Shown here one piece after another: positions 1-11,600 of a stretch of DNA of 64,000 bases. The stretch's first letter is position 1. Every line of letters starts with the position of its first letter. Position numbers and translations under genes: made by a program. The notes below the pieces were generated by a model. The model was not told the DNA's origin, searched no databases, and saw only the letters and a program-made list of their open reading frames with translations. The DNA is from Symbiodinium kawagutii. Its lineage: Eukaryota; Sar; Dinophyceae; Suessiales; Symbiodiniaceae. The DNA is taken from assembly GCA_009767595.1 (NCBI GenBank), contig VSDK01002257.1, positions 49,364 to 113,363 on the forward strand, written 5' to 3'.

Positions 1-236
1 GATCATCGGAGCAAAACTGTTTGCCTGGCGATTGTGTTCTATTTTGCATCTTTAAGCTGGGCATCATTATCACGACGTCAGCTTCATCTTTGATAGTCAT
101 TACGCGTCAGTACTGTTCTATCACCACTGTTCTATTCTACCAGGATCGGGATAACTATCAAAGATGCCGCTATTGCTAGGAGTGTTTGTTACTATTTCAT
201 CACTGATTCTATCACGAAACTGTTTCGCAGCTGCAG

Positions 237-626
237 GTCATGAGTCTCAGCAGCTTGGCCGCAGGAACCAACGAGCAGTGACAGGGATCACCCGCAACTT
301 GGGGGCGGGCGCCAAGGCATCGATGCTCTGGCGAACCTGGACACTCAGAGCCAGGCACGTCACCAACTCCAGGGGATGGCTTCGAGGGTCGACAACTTGC
401 CCCCAGAGGATGCAAATTGACGAAGCCATCCACGCATTTTCACTATGGAAATGTGTGACCACTGAACAATTTTGGAAGCTCAAGTGAAACTTGATCCGTC
501 TGTTGAGCTTTTTTTCGTTGATGACAGGTGCAGATGGCACTGCTTCTGTTGGTACCATTGCTGGCAGTGGTCTTTATGCTGAGACCCAGGCGGGGGGAAG
601 AGTCGACCACACCCGTTGCTCCGTAG
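237..626 (+). CDS. 3' exons of a possible tail-anchored SNARE-like protein (partial)
   Basis: Two exon-like pieces. The first (about 237-397, frame of GGC at 316) reads GIDALANLDTQSQARHQLQ, with the G-x3-L-x2-L-x2-Q spacing of a Q-SNARE helix. The second starts after an AG at 526-527 (GTG at 528) and reads QMALLLLVPLLAVVFML, a hydrophobic segment, then a short basic tail and TAG at 624-626. A SNARE helix followed by one C-terminal membrane anchor is the normal layout of SNAREs, which drive vesicle fusion. The junction between the pieces is not resolved and the helix looks too short, so a small exon may be missing between 398 and 527. The 5' part of the gene lies outside the window. It could also be another tail-anchored coiled-coil protein. 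Confidence 0.3.
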
Positions 627-869
627 TCACAGCAAGCGGTGCAGGTCACTTCCAGGTACTTTGCGACAGAAAGGGACCTTCGAGCACGAGGACGCCACGA
701 GTGTCGAGAAACAGATGATTTTGGGGGAGAAAATGTGGGAAGTCATCATGATTGATCTTGGTTGAGAATATGAGACGTTGATGAATACTGTAACCAAGTG
801 TATGGTCATGTTAGTCATGTTATTGATCTGACCATTATCACGGCATCACAGCAGACTGCAGTTTGGTCA

Positions 870-1023
870 ACAGCTTTGCTCCCAGGATCCTGCCAACTCG
901 GTCTCTGTGGCTGAGCGCCGGCGCGACTTTTGCAGAATTGTCGCCACCAAGCGAGTCGTGGACTCAGGGAACCAGCGGTGGAGCAGTCGCATTCTGTTCG
1001 CTGGTGTTGAGTCGCTTGTGACA
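870..1023 (+). CDS. Exon-like segment, unidentified
   Basis: A GC-rich stretch in AT-rich surroundings. One plus frame reads LPTRSLWLSAGATFAEL and stays open to a TGA near 1020. The other strand is also open here (815-1036), so neither strand is proven. I do not recognise the product. Confidence 0.15.
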
Positions 1024-1289
1024 TGTGTGCACTCAAGTAAATGGGTGGTTGGTTGTTTGTATCGTCCTCACGTGTTTACCTCTTGGATTCTTCCTTGCTT
1101 GTCCATCTTACTTGTAAGTGATATTGTTCCTATCATCCCCATGATACCATCTCTATTTAACTCTGGCTAGTTAGACTATCACGACTTGGATGTACACCAC
1201 CATCAGGAAAGTGGTTGCCATAGTTATGCGCCTGTCACGACTTGGGTGTACATCCCCAGCGAGTTGTTGCCAAAGTTGTGCTATAGTTC

Positions 1290-1720
1290 TTCCATTCCAC
1301 AAATTAAATCATTCTCATACCACAGTGATACTGTCAATTATACTCCATTCCACAGATATACCACAGGTCACACCACAGCCATTCCACAGCTATACCGGCG
1401 ATGGCTATCACACNNNNNNNNNNNNNNNNNNNNNNNNNNNNNNNNNNNNNNNNNNNNNNNNNNNNNNNNNNNNNNNNNNNNNNNNNNNNNNNNNNNNNNN
1501 CTCTTTCTGTCATACCACCCTTCTATTCCACAGTTTCTCCACAGTTGGTCTGTAGTCAAACCTATATACTTATTCCACACTTAGTCCATAGTTACCCCTT
1601 TTTTATTCCAAAATTATTCCATACTGACACCAAGTATCAACCAGTCATTCCACACCTGATTATTTCATAGTTAGTCCCTAGTTCAACCTAGTTCCACTGA
1701 TTAATCCATCACATGTTGAA
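1290..1720. repeat. Degenerate ATTCCACA-type repeat block interrupted by an N gap
   Basis: Short units such as ATTCCACA, ATACCACAG and ATTCCACAGCTATACC recur at irregular 10-25 base spacing on both sides of the N run. This explains why the assembly failed here. No reading frame looks like protein. Confidence 0.6.
1414..1500. other. Assembly gap (87 N)
   Basis: A run of N inside the ATTCCACA repeat block. Reading frames that cross it are artefacts. Confidence 0.99.
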
Positions 1721-1802
1721 CCATGGACTCAGTATGAATTAACCTATCAATCATTATTGACCAGTTAATTCCACTGGTTAATCCATCACCAAATATCACC
1801 AA

Positions 1803-2000
1803 ATGGCTATGGGTCAGTTCACCCTTAGTCCCCCTGGTTCCCCATGGCATCAACCCGGCTGTTTTCCCTCGCAGCTATGGCACATGTGAAGGCTGTGACC
1901 TCTTTACCCAAGGTTGCATGAGGCATCAACCATGGCATTAACCCAGCTGTTTTCCCTATGTTTCCCCATCATTAACCATTGTTTTCCCTATAGTTTGATG
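1803..2000 (+). mobile_element. MITE-A copy, decayed
   Basis: It begins ATGGCTATGGGTCAG, like the terminal repeat of the copies at 24145, 29278 and 32098, and continues with the family's internal words (TTAGTCCCCCTGGTTCCCC, GCTGTTTTCCCT). The internal part is duplicated and the right terminal repeat is not recognisable. Confidence 0.5.
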
Positions 2001-2048
2001 GTTCTGGTTCTCATCCACCGGTGATGGCCGTGAAGCCCCAGTGCCACC

Positions 2049-2230
2049 ATGGCGTTACCCGAGGATCTCTGGATCTTCACGGGCGCCAGCCGGCAGCCGG
2101 GCGTGTCTCTTCCGGTGGATCTGCCCATGGGCATGGGCCCCGATGGGGGCGACACAGCCGTGGCGGAGAAGGCGCATGGGTTGGAGCTGAGGGATGGCTA
2201 TGCAAGGATCAGAATTCAATGTGTTGTAAG
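2049..2230 (+). CDS. Possible first exon, unidentified protein
   Basis: ATG at 2049 lies in a strong ACCATGG context and starts a GC-rich reading frame (MALPEDLWIFTGASRQPG...) very unlike the AT-rich flanks. The frame loses coding character near 2215, where a GT-, GC- or GA-type donor could lie. No family is recognised. It may be the first exon of the gene whose last exon is at 2879-3316, or of the phosphatase gene, but no DxD motif is visible. Confidence 0.3.
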
Positions 2231-2269
2231 CAATGGTTTTATATATATATATATGTATGTATGTAGAAT

Positions 2270-2640
2270 GGCTATAGAGTGGTTGTCATGTTTTTTATAA
2301 TGGTTCGAATGGCTATATAATGGTTATACGGTCATAATCAATGGTTAGTGATGGCTTAATCATGGGTATACAACATTTATATACTGATGGCAGTTGGTTA
2401 TTAATGCTTATTGGGGAACAGTGATGGTTTCAACGATGGCTGTTGGTGGTGATTGATGGTTATTGGCGAACAGTTATGGTTTCAATGTGGTTAATGATGG
2501 CCATTCGTGGCTCGTGATGGTTTCAAGGATGGTTAATGGTGGTGATTCGATGGCTATTGAGGGCTAGTGATCGCCATTAGTGGCTAGTGATTTGAAGGCT
2601 ATTGAGACTCATTGATGGTTAGCATTGGTTGATGCACAAT
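2270..2640. repeat. Degenerate GATGGTTA-rich DNA
   Basis: Words such as GATGGTTAT, AATGGTTA and GTGATGG repeat irregularly. The same composition fills many introns and spacers here. No coding signal is seen. Confidence 0.5.
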
Positions 2641-2878
2641 TGGCCGCACGGCCATGATCAAACTGGTAGCGACTTGGGGGCACTGTCGTCAGGTTTGCGG
2701 TCGGCCAGCTTCAAGTAAAACAGGGTGCTGCATGTCTTGGTTGCAGCCACACGCCCGGTGCAGGTTTGCTACAACAAGTTGAAATGGTTGCGCTCCGAGA
2801 AATGTCAGCATTTCAATGTCAGGTTCATGTCCAGTGAGCATTTCTGAGTCGAGTTGATCGCATTTCTGATTTCTGAGG

Positions 2879-3316
2879 TGGCTACAACAGGAACTGGGTC
2901 GAATTCCTGGTGCAATCGACTTGGGCATGACTTCGCAGTGGACAGTGGTCGATCGCATCATGTATTTCATTAGCGCCAGTCCAGGCTTTGACTTCGCCAT
3001 GCGGCACAAAGTGCCGCCCCGGATTCTGCAGCCCAAGTATCTGATTTTGGTGTCCAATGGTGGCCAAGTGAGGGTGGCCTGGTTTGCCTTCGTCAGCAAC
3101 CATGCAGATCCAGGAGCTACGGCTGGACCCTTTGTGGTGAAGTTGGTGAGTGAGGATTTGAGATCCCAGGACAGAGATCTGCGGAGCTATTCCAAATTCA
3201 CATATACCACGAGACCTGCAAGTGGTACAGACATGGAGAAAATCATCTCTGGGATGGTCCCTGCCATTCTCAAGGGAGTGGACAATGACAAATGGGATGC
3301 CTTTGAGAGAGCCTAG
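2879..3316 (+). CDS. Terminal exon of an unidentified protein
   Basis: An open frame from about 2879 to TAG at 3314-3316 encodes about 145 residues with normal protein composition (QELGRIPGAIDLGMTSQW, then YLILVSNGGQVRVAWFAFVS and DMEKIISGMVPAILKGVD). The first ATG is at 2927, but the frame is open further upstream and an AG-G acceptor lies at 2876-2878, so this is more likely a last exon than a whole gene. I do not recognise the family. It could also be a fragment of a dispersed element, because another coding-like relic follows at 3426. Confidence 0.35.
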   Translation, partial: WLQQELGRIPGAIDLGMTSQWTVVDRIMYFISASPGFDFAMRHKVPPRILQPKYLILVSNGGQVRVAWFAFVSNHADPGATAGPFVVKLVSEDLRSQDRDLRSYSKFTYTTRPASGTDMEKIISGMVPAILKGVDNDKWDAFERA

Positions 3317-3425
3317 AAGTCACTGGCTGCCAACAAGGGAGCCTGGTAGACTGGCACTGTAGGCAGGTGCATGTCGCAGTTGACTGCAAAGCTGTCACTG
3401 CTTTGATTTCGAGAACAAACCGAGG

Positions 3426-3596
3426 ATATTTCAGTACAGAAAAGTCAAGAAACAGGTCATGCAATGCTTGCAGCGACTGTGGGATTCAGTCATAGACAAA
3501 TATGTGAAGACAAAAGATCCAGCTTGGTCATTCGGATTCTCCAATGTCAAAAGATGGGTCGAACATAGTCTAATTACCATTTGCGTACTTGAATGA
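3426..3596 (+). CDS. Coding-like relic, unidentified
   Basis: The frame from ATA at 3426 to TGA at 3594-3596 reads QYRKVKKQVMQCLQRLWDS and then IDKYVKTKDPAWSFGFSNVK. The composition looks like real protein, but no start or family can be assigned. It lies just after the exon ending at 3316 and may belong to the same gene or the same decayed element. Confidence 0.22.
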   Translation: MFQYRKVKKQVMQCLQRLWDSVIDKYVKTKDPAWSFGFSNVKRWVEHSLITICVLE

Positions 3597-3835
3597 TGTT
3601 TAGTCAAAAACACCTTGTACATTATGTGATTTCATACTTCTCAGGGGTCTGAAACCCTGGTTATTGTCCCCCTTGTCGAGCTGAGCAACTGGGGGAGCTA
3701 CCGCAGTGAATGGTAGTGTGCCATTTTTTTCTCCCACCTTTGGGTACTCCAAAGGATCAGCGCTGACCCTTCAATGGTTGTTCTTGGGACGGGCGAAGCC
3801 GATGCAGGACCGACCCCTGTAGCTGCGCCTGACAG

Positions 3836-6800
3836 GCTCTGGAGGCTTGTCAGCTTTGCATCGACGAGCTCGGCCTCAAGGCCGAGATCACTGCAGAGCA
3901 GTTCTTGGAAGAGCGGGAAAAGAGGCAGGGCAACACCCGAGATCAAAAAAACAACAGCCTACCAACCATCAGCAGCAATGCCACTAAGGGGTTGTGAGGA
4001 CAGTAGCTGGTAGTTGCTTGGTTCGTCATGGTGATCTTTTTTCTGATGAACTGTCATTCTGCTACATTTTAAGTGTGTATCAAAAAGTCTCTCTTTCCTA
4101 CATGTATTGCCCCACCTACAGTACACAATTTTTGCAGGTGGCCCGTTCTTTGCTTAAAATCTTGCAGGTTTTTTCGAGGGCCATTCCAACATTATTCACC
4201 TAAATCGGTCGATTGATGTTGACTTTGTCTTGCCGAGTACAAAAGGGACCTGTTTTTTTTTAACATCGCTAAACCTCGAGGATCAAATGCATCAGTTGGA
4301 GATACACCGGACCTGATCAATGCTCAAATGATCATCTCTCTAAAAAAAATCAAACGAACTGGATGTTCCCCCCCAAAAAACGGCCAACCAAGTGCCTCCT
4401 TTCGGACGGCCCTGGCGTTGATGGATGGCCCCTGATCCCTTGCGATCTGCTGCGCAGGTTGGATGTTCTCTTTGCCAAGGCGGCTCTGATGCCCGGCGTG
4501 GAACGTCTGATTCGACACCTGCACAGGCGGCATGGGGGAGAAGGTCCCGGATCTGAGATCATGGGGGGTAAAAAGCCACGAAAAAATGGATTGGATTCCG
4601 AGTTGATGGAAATGGATTGAATTGGTGGAAATGGATTGAATTCCTGGTTGGTTGTTTGATTTGCATTTGCAATTTTTGCTAATCCATTTACATTGCTTTC
4701 TTTCCCCGAGGGACTTTGGGATGGTTGGGTGACTCAGATTTTTTGGGTTTAAGCACCTGCCAGATTCTCGTTCTCCCCTTTTCCATCCTTTCCAATCCTG
4801 TAATTTGAGCCGTGATGGAGGCCCAGCCGCGTTTTTTTCAAGCTGTGTCAGGTGGCAATCCCAAGTGACGGCTGGCTTTGGTAGTCGTGACTTGGGGATG
4901 TGACCAACAATTTTTGGGCAGCTTAAGTTTGGATCCATAAATGTGGACCCTTGACTTGGTTTCTTTCCTAATCGAAAACATCATCTTGAGTGTTTATGAA
5001 AACAGTGGACCCACAAATCATCCCCCCAATCAATGGTTGATTTCAAGGGTCCCTGAATGGGAGAAACCCTCGTTTCAAGGGTCCCCTGAAGTTCACCAAA
5101 AAATGGGGACCCATTTGAATCTATGGATGAAAAAACACATTTTTGGCGATCTTCAGGGGACCCATTTGAGGTTCATTCTGAAGAGCCTGGTCAGGCAACC
5201 GCACCGAGAGGCTGCCCTCATTCTTAGGCTTCGTAGCACGGCCATGGTTAAGATATTAGCGGCTCAACCTGGTAGATCAACCTGTTGATTTGACCCGCAC
5301 CATGGTTCATATAGGCAGCAAGATTTGGACGGGTACCGCTGGCAGTTCCACAGATTGGTTGGCTGGTTGGACCAGGTTGGGATGTTTCGCCTATCACCTG
5401 GGCTTCCCGAGATCTGATGGCATCCCCATGGGCATCCCATGGTAGGCATGGCATCCCCATGGCAGTGGCGACCTCCTCCCATCGTCGGCACTTTGATCTG
5501 AAGACAACGCTGCACAAAGAGCTCTTCTCGCTGATGACTCACATCGTTACGGGTGATCAGGCGCCGGTGGCGCGGCGGTTCCCCATTGGGACCTGGGTCT
5601 CGGCGTTGGCGCTTCAGCGAGACTCAAAGCTTGGAAGATTTTGCTTCAAAGATGTTGATTTTATGAGTTCGAGTTGTGACATCAAGTGATGGGTATAACC
5701 AAGAACACATACATGATGAGTATATAACATGAAAAGGTATGCTTTGTTGATGATTGTGGCATTAGAGCTAAACCACCCCCCAAAAAATATCACCGTCGCA
5801 ACAGCAAGAATGGTACTGAACACTTGCATGGGTGAATGACTCTGCTGGAGATGTTGATGATGACAAACCGACCCATGGGAGGACGGGTTCGCTGGTTGAA
5901 ACCAACCTGCGAATTCGGACGTGAGGACCATCTCACCAATCACAGGGGTGCAGCTGCTAACGTTGCAGACCTGCAATGTGGCGTTGAGGTCTTGAAATGG
6001 TGGTTTCTCAAGCCATGCAACCCAAAGCTGTGGATGGAATTCATTGCTATCTATTGGTATAAATCATTGGTTGGTCTATTATTGTACTATAAATGGTCAA
6101 GAAATACGGTGACAACTGGGAGGCTGGGGGGTCTTCTATGGCTTGAGAAACACCTGACGAAGGCGTGAATCTGCTGTGCTACTCCAGGTGAGCAAGTCCA
6201 AGCCCAACCCAGAGATTTTTACTCACGCGGCTGGACTCTTCTCGCCAGCGCCAGCAGTAGAGCAGGTGCTCGTGTTCGAGGAGCTGAGAACCGAGAAGTC
6301 ACCATATGATGGTTTGATTCATGGTGGGATTCGAACCTCTGAGATTGGTTTGATTCACATTTTTGATATTTGATTTGATTGTTTTACCTCAACATGAAGA
6401 TTCATGGTGTGGGAGCTGGCATGTGGGGGAGAGCTACTTATCTGAAACAGAGCTGAAGTGCTCAAGACAGGTGAGAGAACATGCTGCAGCGCTTTGCCTT
6501 ATTCAAATAAGAAACTTGGCAAAGTGGACTCATTTCCATAATTTGCACAGGATGAACAGCGTATTTAAGCGACCAACGTACCTTTTTTTGATGATTGTGC
6601 AATGACCTACTGTCGTGATAATCCTGGTTAGTAGTGGTTACTAATGATAACAATCAGTAATTCTGAACAAATATTATCCAGCCTAGTCATGATCGTGGTG
6701 AATAATGGTTCGTTCACCAAGCTATTCTGCAGGATGCCCCGAGCGGCGTCGAAGCTGGCATTGCTGCCGGTATGCAGGTTGGAGCCAGGGCTTCTCGTGG

Positions 6801-6886
6801 GATGGTCATCCAACAACAAGAACAACAAGAACAACAAGAAAAATAAGAACAACAAGAACAACAAGAACAACAAGAACAACAAGAAT

Positions 6887-6977
<91 letters not shown>

Positions 6978-8637
6978 GAACCCAGAACCCAGAACCCAGA
7001 ACCCAGAACCCAGAACCCAGAACCCAGAACCCAGAACCCAGAACCCAGAACCCAGAACCCAGAACCCAGAACCCAGAACCCAGAACCCAGAACCCAGAAC
7101 CCAGAACCCAGAACCCAGAACCCAGAACCCAGAACCCAGAACCCAGAACCCAGAACCCAGAACCCAGAACCCAGAACCCAGAACCCAGAACCCAGAACCC
7201 AGAACCCAGAACCCAGAACCCAGAACCCAGAACCCAGAACCCAGAACCCAGAACCCAGAACCCAGAACCCAGAACCCAGAACCCAGAACCCAGAACCCAG
7301 AACCCAGAACCCAGAACCCAGACCACCACCACCAGAACCCAGAACCCAGAACCCAGAACCCAGAACCCAGAACCCAGAACCCAGAACCCAGAACCCAGAA
7401 CCCAGAACCCAGAACCCAGAACCCACAAACACAACCACCCTCAACCCACAACTCAGATCCCAGCACTCACAACCAACCACCAACAGCCGCAATAAGATCA
7501 ACAAGAAGCACCAACCAACGCCGCCGACCAACACCTTGGAGGTCTGTCATGTGCCGGACGAGAACCTGAGTCGCAGCAGCTGTGGATTTGCTCATTGTGA
7601 ACTGAGATCCTTGGAGGCCCATGGTGGGGTCTCATGGTGGGACCCGCCGTACCGAACTCGCAGCGTTGGGACGGTGAGTTAGGGGACAAACGTGGACAAG
7701 CATGGACAACTGGATGGCTTATACCCACTAACTTAGGTTTTTAGCCACCAAGACAAGCAACAAAAATCATCAAACGAATGAGTGCAGCAGGAGTGAATCC
7801 ATTCCGACAGCTCGACCATAACTGCTCATGGCTACGGGATGCAAACAGCCAGCAGTACAGGGTTTTGACCTGCGGCCAAAGCACACTTAGCGGATGCCCG
7901 TCATTACTCAAACAAAATTGCGCAGCCAGTTGCTGTCCGGAAATTGTTTTCTTTTGGGACAGCAGGTTGGAGTATTGGCTCTGATCATCGCCAGTGGTAC
8001 ATTTCTGTGAAGACCAAGGAGTTGCAAAAACCACAACTTGGATGACTCGTTTGGCCATCATTGGTGGAAAAGGGGATGGTGCGCATGTTTTGCTAGTTGG
8101 TATCAATCACACGCGTGAGAATCTTTACCTCGGGGTCGAAAGAATTTCACGATGAACCATGTCGCTCAGCGAGTTTATTTACATATGGTGGTTTCTCAAA
8201 ATAGAGGCACCCCTAAATCATCCATTAGTCATTAGTAGCAATAAACCAACCCTTTCTGGGGCTCGCCATTTTGAGAAACCACCACATACCTAGTATTTTT
8301 AAGGCTTGCTGAAGGCCAATGACTGGGGGTGCCACCATTCAGAGATAGACCAAAAAGCTCCAACGCTGGAGCTCGTTCCACCTAACTGGTTCGTTTCATT
8401 GACCTAAAGCAAGGGGTTAGAGGTAAATCCACGGTAAATCCCGCCAGGTTAGGCGCGCCCAATGGGTTCGAGAAGTTTCATTGCCTTTAAATCGCCTTTT
8501 ATGAGAGATCCACATGTACCACTTCAACGATGATTCACAGTGAAATTCACGTGTGGTGAATGGCTGGATCATGCTGGATCTGCCATCAGCACCGCCAGGA
8601 TTTCCGACCAGAGGAATGGGGCCTGCCGGCCTTCTGA
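3836..8637 (+). CDS. PUDP: Pseudouridine-5'-phosphatase-like HAD hydrolase, 7 exons, N-terminus missing
   Basis: Seven exons join in phase to 175 codons plus stop: 3836-3924, 4458-4529, 5446-5560, 6188-6280, 6733-6777, 7542-7616, 8599-8637. The product follows eukaryotic PUDP/HDHD1 from the cap helices to the C-terminus: ALEACQLCIDELGL, AALMPGVERLIRHLH, GIPMAVATSS (motif II Ser/Thr), KSKPNPEIF (motif III Lys), VFEDAPSGVEAGIAAGMQ (motif IV acids), VPDENLSR and DFRPEEWGLPAF. The family removes phosphate from pseudouridine 5'-phosphate in RNA catabolism. About 50 residues with the nucleophile DxDxT must lie in an upstream exon that I could not find. Introns begin GC (3925, 4530, 5561, 7617), GA (6281) and GT (6778), and all end AG. 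The 6778-7541 intron holds a CAA array and a 7-bp satellite. The substrate is inferred from family resemblance. Confidence 0.85.
5999..6154. mobile_element. MITE-B copy in a PUDP intron
   Basis: It begins TGGTGGTTTCTCAAGCCAT and ends ATGGCTTGAGAAACACC, an inverted repeat of about 17 bp around 120 bp of non-coding DNA. It lies in the intron 5561-6187. The terminal repeat matches the copies at 8183, 28035 and 54856. Confidence 0.7.
6815..6976. repeat. (AACAAG)n then (AAC)n microsatellite
   Basis: AACAAG-type units grade into a pure AAC tract, within the PUDP intron 6778-7541. Long open frames on both strands here are simple-sequence artefacts. Confidence 0.95.
6977..7421. repeat. 7-bp tandem array CCCAGAA (TTCTGGG), about 60 copies
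   Basis: Near-perfect tandem copies of CCCAGAA run for about 445 bp, with one interruption by CCACCACCACCA at 7322-7333. The G-rich strand reads TTCTGGG, which differs at two positions from the TTTAGGG telomere-type heptamer. The array is inside the PUDP intron. Because 7 is not a multiple of 3, all frames give the same TQNPEPR-type periodic peptide and none is a real gene. Confidence 0.95.
8183..8288. mobile_element. MITE-B copy with near-perfect terminal inverted repeats
   Basis: The left end ATATGGTGGTTTCTCAAAAT and the right end ATTTTGAGAAACCACCACAT are inverted copies. The internal part of about 65 bp has no coding potential. It lies in the last PUDP intron (7617-8598). Confidence 0.8.
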
Positions 8638-8639
8638 GC

Positions 8640-11600
8640 TGAGAGGTGCACGAGGAAAACTGCGGAAAAAAGTTCCGCGTTTGGTCCTACAGGGTCACTC
8701 TTGCCCTGCGAAATTTGGCAAAGAAAACGACCTAAAGAAAACTACCTATAGTTCCTATAGATTTCGGCTGCAAAGAAAACTACATATAGATTTCACGAAG
8801 GGCTTCCGAGTTCTTAAGGTTGATTTCATGAGTTATAGACTTATTGTTTCTATGAAATTGCAGGTTTTTCTGACACATTTGATGATTCTTCGTTCCACAA
8901 CCGCGAAATTGAGTGAACCTACACATCAATATCACTCCATTTCCTCCTCGATTCAACCAGTGGATCCCTGTGGTGCCAAAGCATAGCATCTCAAATGCCT
9001 CGCCTCATCCCTGACATCGCATCAGCCCGGGTCCACCGCCAGCTTGTAATTTTAAGTCTGGAAGTACCCAATGGAATCCGCCGAGCTTTTGATTCTTGAG
9101 CCAGGCTCTGCGGTCAGGAGTGGTCGGTGCGGCGGGTGCAGGGAAGCCCAGGAGTTAACAAGCTTTGACCCGGAGTTGTCCAACAACCCCGAAAACTGAT
9201 GAAAACTGATGAAAACTGGTGGTTTCCCGGCAATGATCAGCCAAGGCTGGTTAAGGGGTAGCACCATGGCCATGGACAACCCCGGCAACGTGAGGGTTGC
9301 TGCTCCTAGGCACCGCAGTCTGGCAGCCAAGCTCCGCACTTAGTTCGGATCTGGGTGGATGGCTCGTTGAATGGGACGGGCCTTGGATGCTCAGCTTGTT
9401 CGTTGTGAAGGGAGTTGCTTTGTAGAACAAAGAATTGAAGCACACCAACATGGACCCCTCATTGGGAGACTTAAAATGTGGGCTGATGTCCAAGGTTTGT
9501 TGTCGCGGACAAAGGTCATTCATGATTCGAAAGAAATGATTTATCATGATTCATCTTTTTTTCAACATAGTTTGGGTTGATTCATCTTTTTTGAAAATCA
9601 TGACTTAAATCTAGATTATCAAACATGCTCAGTTGTTTTAAATACTATAGATCCAAAACACATCTTACAGGTGCACCACACTGAATTCTTGAGGTCGCCA
9701 CCTGAGCCATCTTGAGCTTCCAGCTGAGCTCAGCCTGTTCCGTTTCCGTGTCACAGCTCCTTTCACGCCCTTTGATGATAACTCCTTTCAGACGTCTGAT
9801 GATCAATTCTAGATTCTAGGTGGCTGAGACTCATGAGAGAATCGAAACTTCATTGATTTTTGCACAAGGCTGAGACATGCCCAAGTCTTTACACAGAAAT
9901 TCAGTCGCACTGAGCAACTCAGTGGCCATCGCTTTCGGAGGACACCTCCACATCTGACATCCTTGTGCCGAACTGCCATGCACGGGTTAGTCATTGATCG
10001 CTATCGTTTCCGACGAGAACTTCCAAAAAAACGCTGATTGTCCACTGTCATCTTGGATGCTTCACAGCAGATGAATTGTGATTCCACGGCTGCCAGAAAT
10101 GGCACTGCGCTAGGTGTAACCTGAACAAGCTGAGGTTGATGGGTTGAAAGTTGGTTCATCATGACCATGGGAAGCATCTGAAACCCCACGGTTTTGAGGC
10201 TCCTCAGCAGTTTTGAAGGGTTCAAGGCAGTCAGCTGCCTGGAAATGTCCCAGACACAGATGGTAAGATCCGTTGATCAGGGGCGCACGGCACAAGCATC
10301 AAAGCCACCAATTGCCACGTTGCTATGATTCTTGTCCAGTGCAACCTTTGTACTTGTCCTGTACTGGTCGACTTTGGAGATTTTCACTTCTTGGTCTGAA
10401 GCTTCCAAAACACCAGAGATGGCTTGCTGTGGCGATGATCAACCAACTGATTAACATTGCGGGAATGAGAACATTGTGGTGACCAAACATTGTGGGAATC
10501 AGAACATTTGATCAACCACCAATCATCAACCATCACCGATCAATGATCAACCACCAATCATCAACCACCACCGATCAACCACATCAACCAGCACTGATCA
10601 ACCACCAACTCGTCCAGATGTCATCGGTTCCACTCCCCCAAGTGCAGCTCCAATGCTAGCGCTGCCTGCGCCTGGCGATGGCGACAAGGCACTGGACAGC
10701 TCCGAGTCATGGATGCTGCTTGCCACCCCAAAAATGATGCCAGGAATGATGGCTTTGTAGATTTTATAGTGATGAGAATCAAGCATCATTATCAACTATA
10801 TAGTCGTGATTTATTAGGAATGATGGCTTTGGTTGATAATGATGATGCTTCAGAAAAACGATTTAGGACAATGCTTTATCAATTTGATGCTTTGTAATTT
10901 GACGGTTTGCATTGATGATTAGTGATAAACCAATGATGATGGTATCTGATGATATAAACCAAAGTCTATCTACCATTGATCTAAACCAATCATGGTTTTC
11001 ATGATGTTCAATGATGGCTTATGATGATTGGTCGGATGCCGGGGACCGGTGCCAGGACCCCCAAGTCCTCTGTGGCATCTGCCTGCGCTCGTCCGGATGC
11101 CTGGGAAGGCCTTTGACGTTGGCATACCCCGAGGCGGTTCCTGTCGTCGCGCTGAGGCGGAAGGTGGAACCTGCAGGGCATGCCTTTCATGCGGTGCACG
11201 AGAAGCCCAAATTGGAGGCCAGGAATCGATGCGTCGGATTTTCTTCTGGGTTCAAGTTGGTTCAAGGAACGATTTCTGCATCCAGAAACGATGTTCTGGA
11301 CGAACTGGAGTTTGTACCGATTCGGAACTGCATGGAAACGCGTTTCTAGTCAGGCAGTATTGAAAATTCAGCATGACGAATCGTCAATCAGTAATCATCA
11401 GTCAGTACTGTAACTCATCATGAAGGAGCACTATCAGTAATCAGTGACAATCAGTACACTTAATAATGAATCAATAACAATCCATCAGTAATAATCAGTA
11501 ATAATCAATAACAATCAATCATCAATCAGTAAGGAACTCACTGAGTTCTACGGAATAACTAACCCCCCAGTTGTTCCGTTGTCAGTATAACATAAGCATC

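Noticed and set aside
1186-1670. Open frames of 89-132 codons across the N gap
   Set aside because: They are open only because N codons cannot be stops; the flanks are ATTCCACA repeats.
6325-6350. GGGATTCGAACC, like the T-arm of a tRNA on the minus strand
   Set aside because: The stem around the loop does not pair (AGAGG against CCCAC) and no cloverleaf can be built. It may be a remnant of a tRNA-derived SINE.
6628-7682. Long open frames of 240-325 codons on both strands
   Set aside because: They are simple translations of the CAA and CCCAGAA arrays, open in every frame because the units lack stops. The region is the intron between exons 6733-6777 and 7542-7616 of the phosphatase gene.
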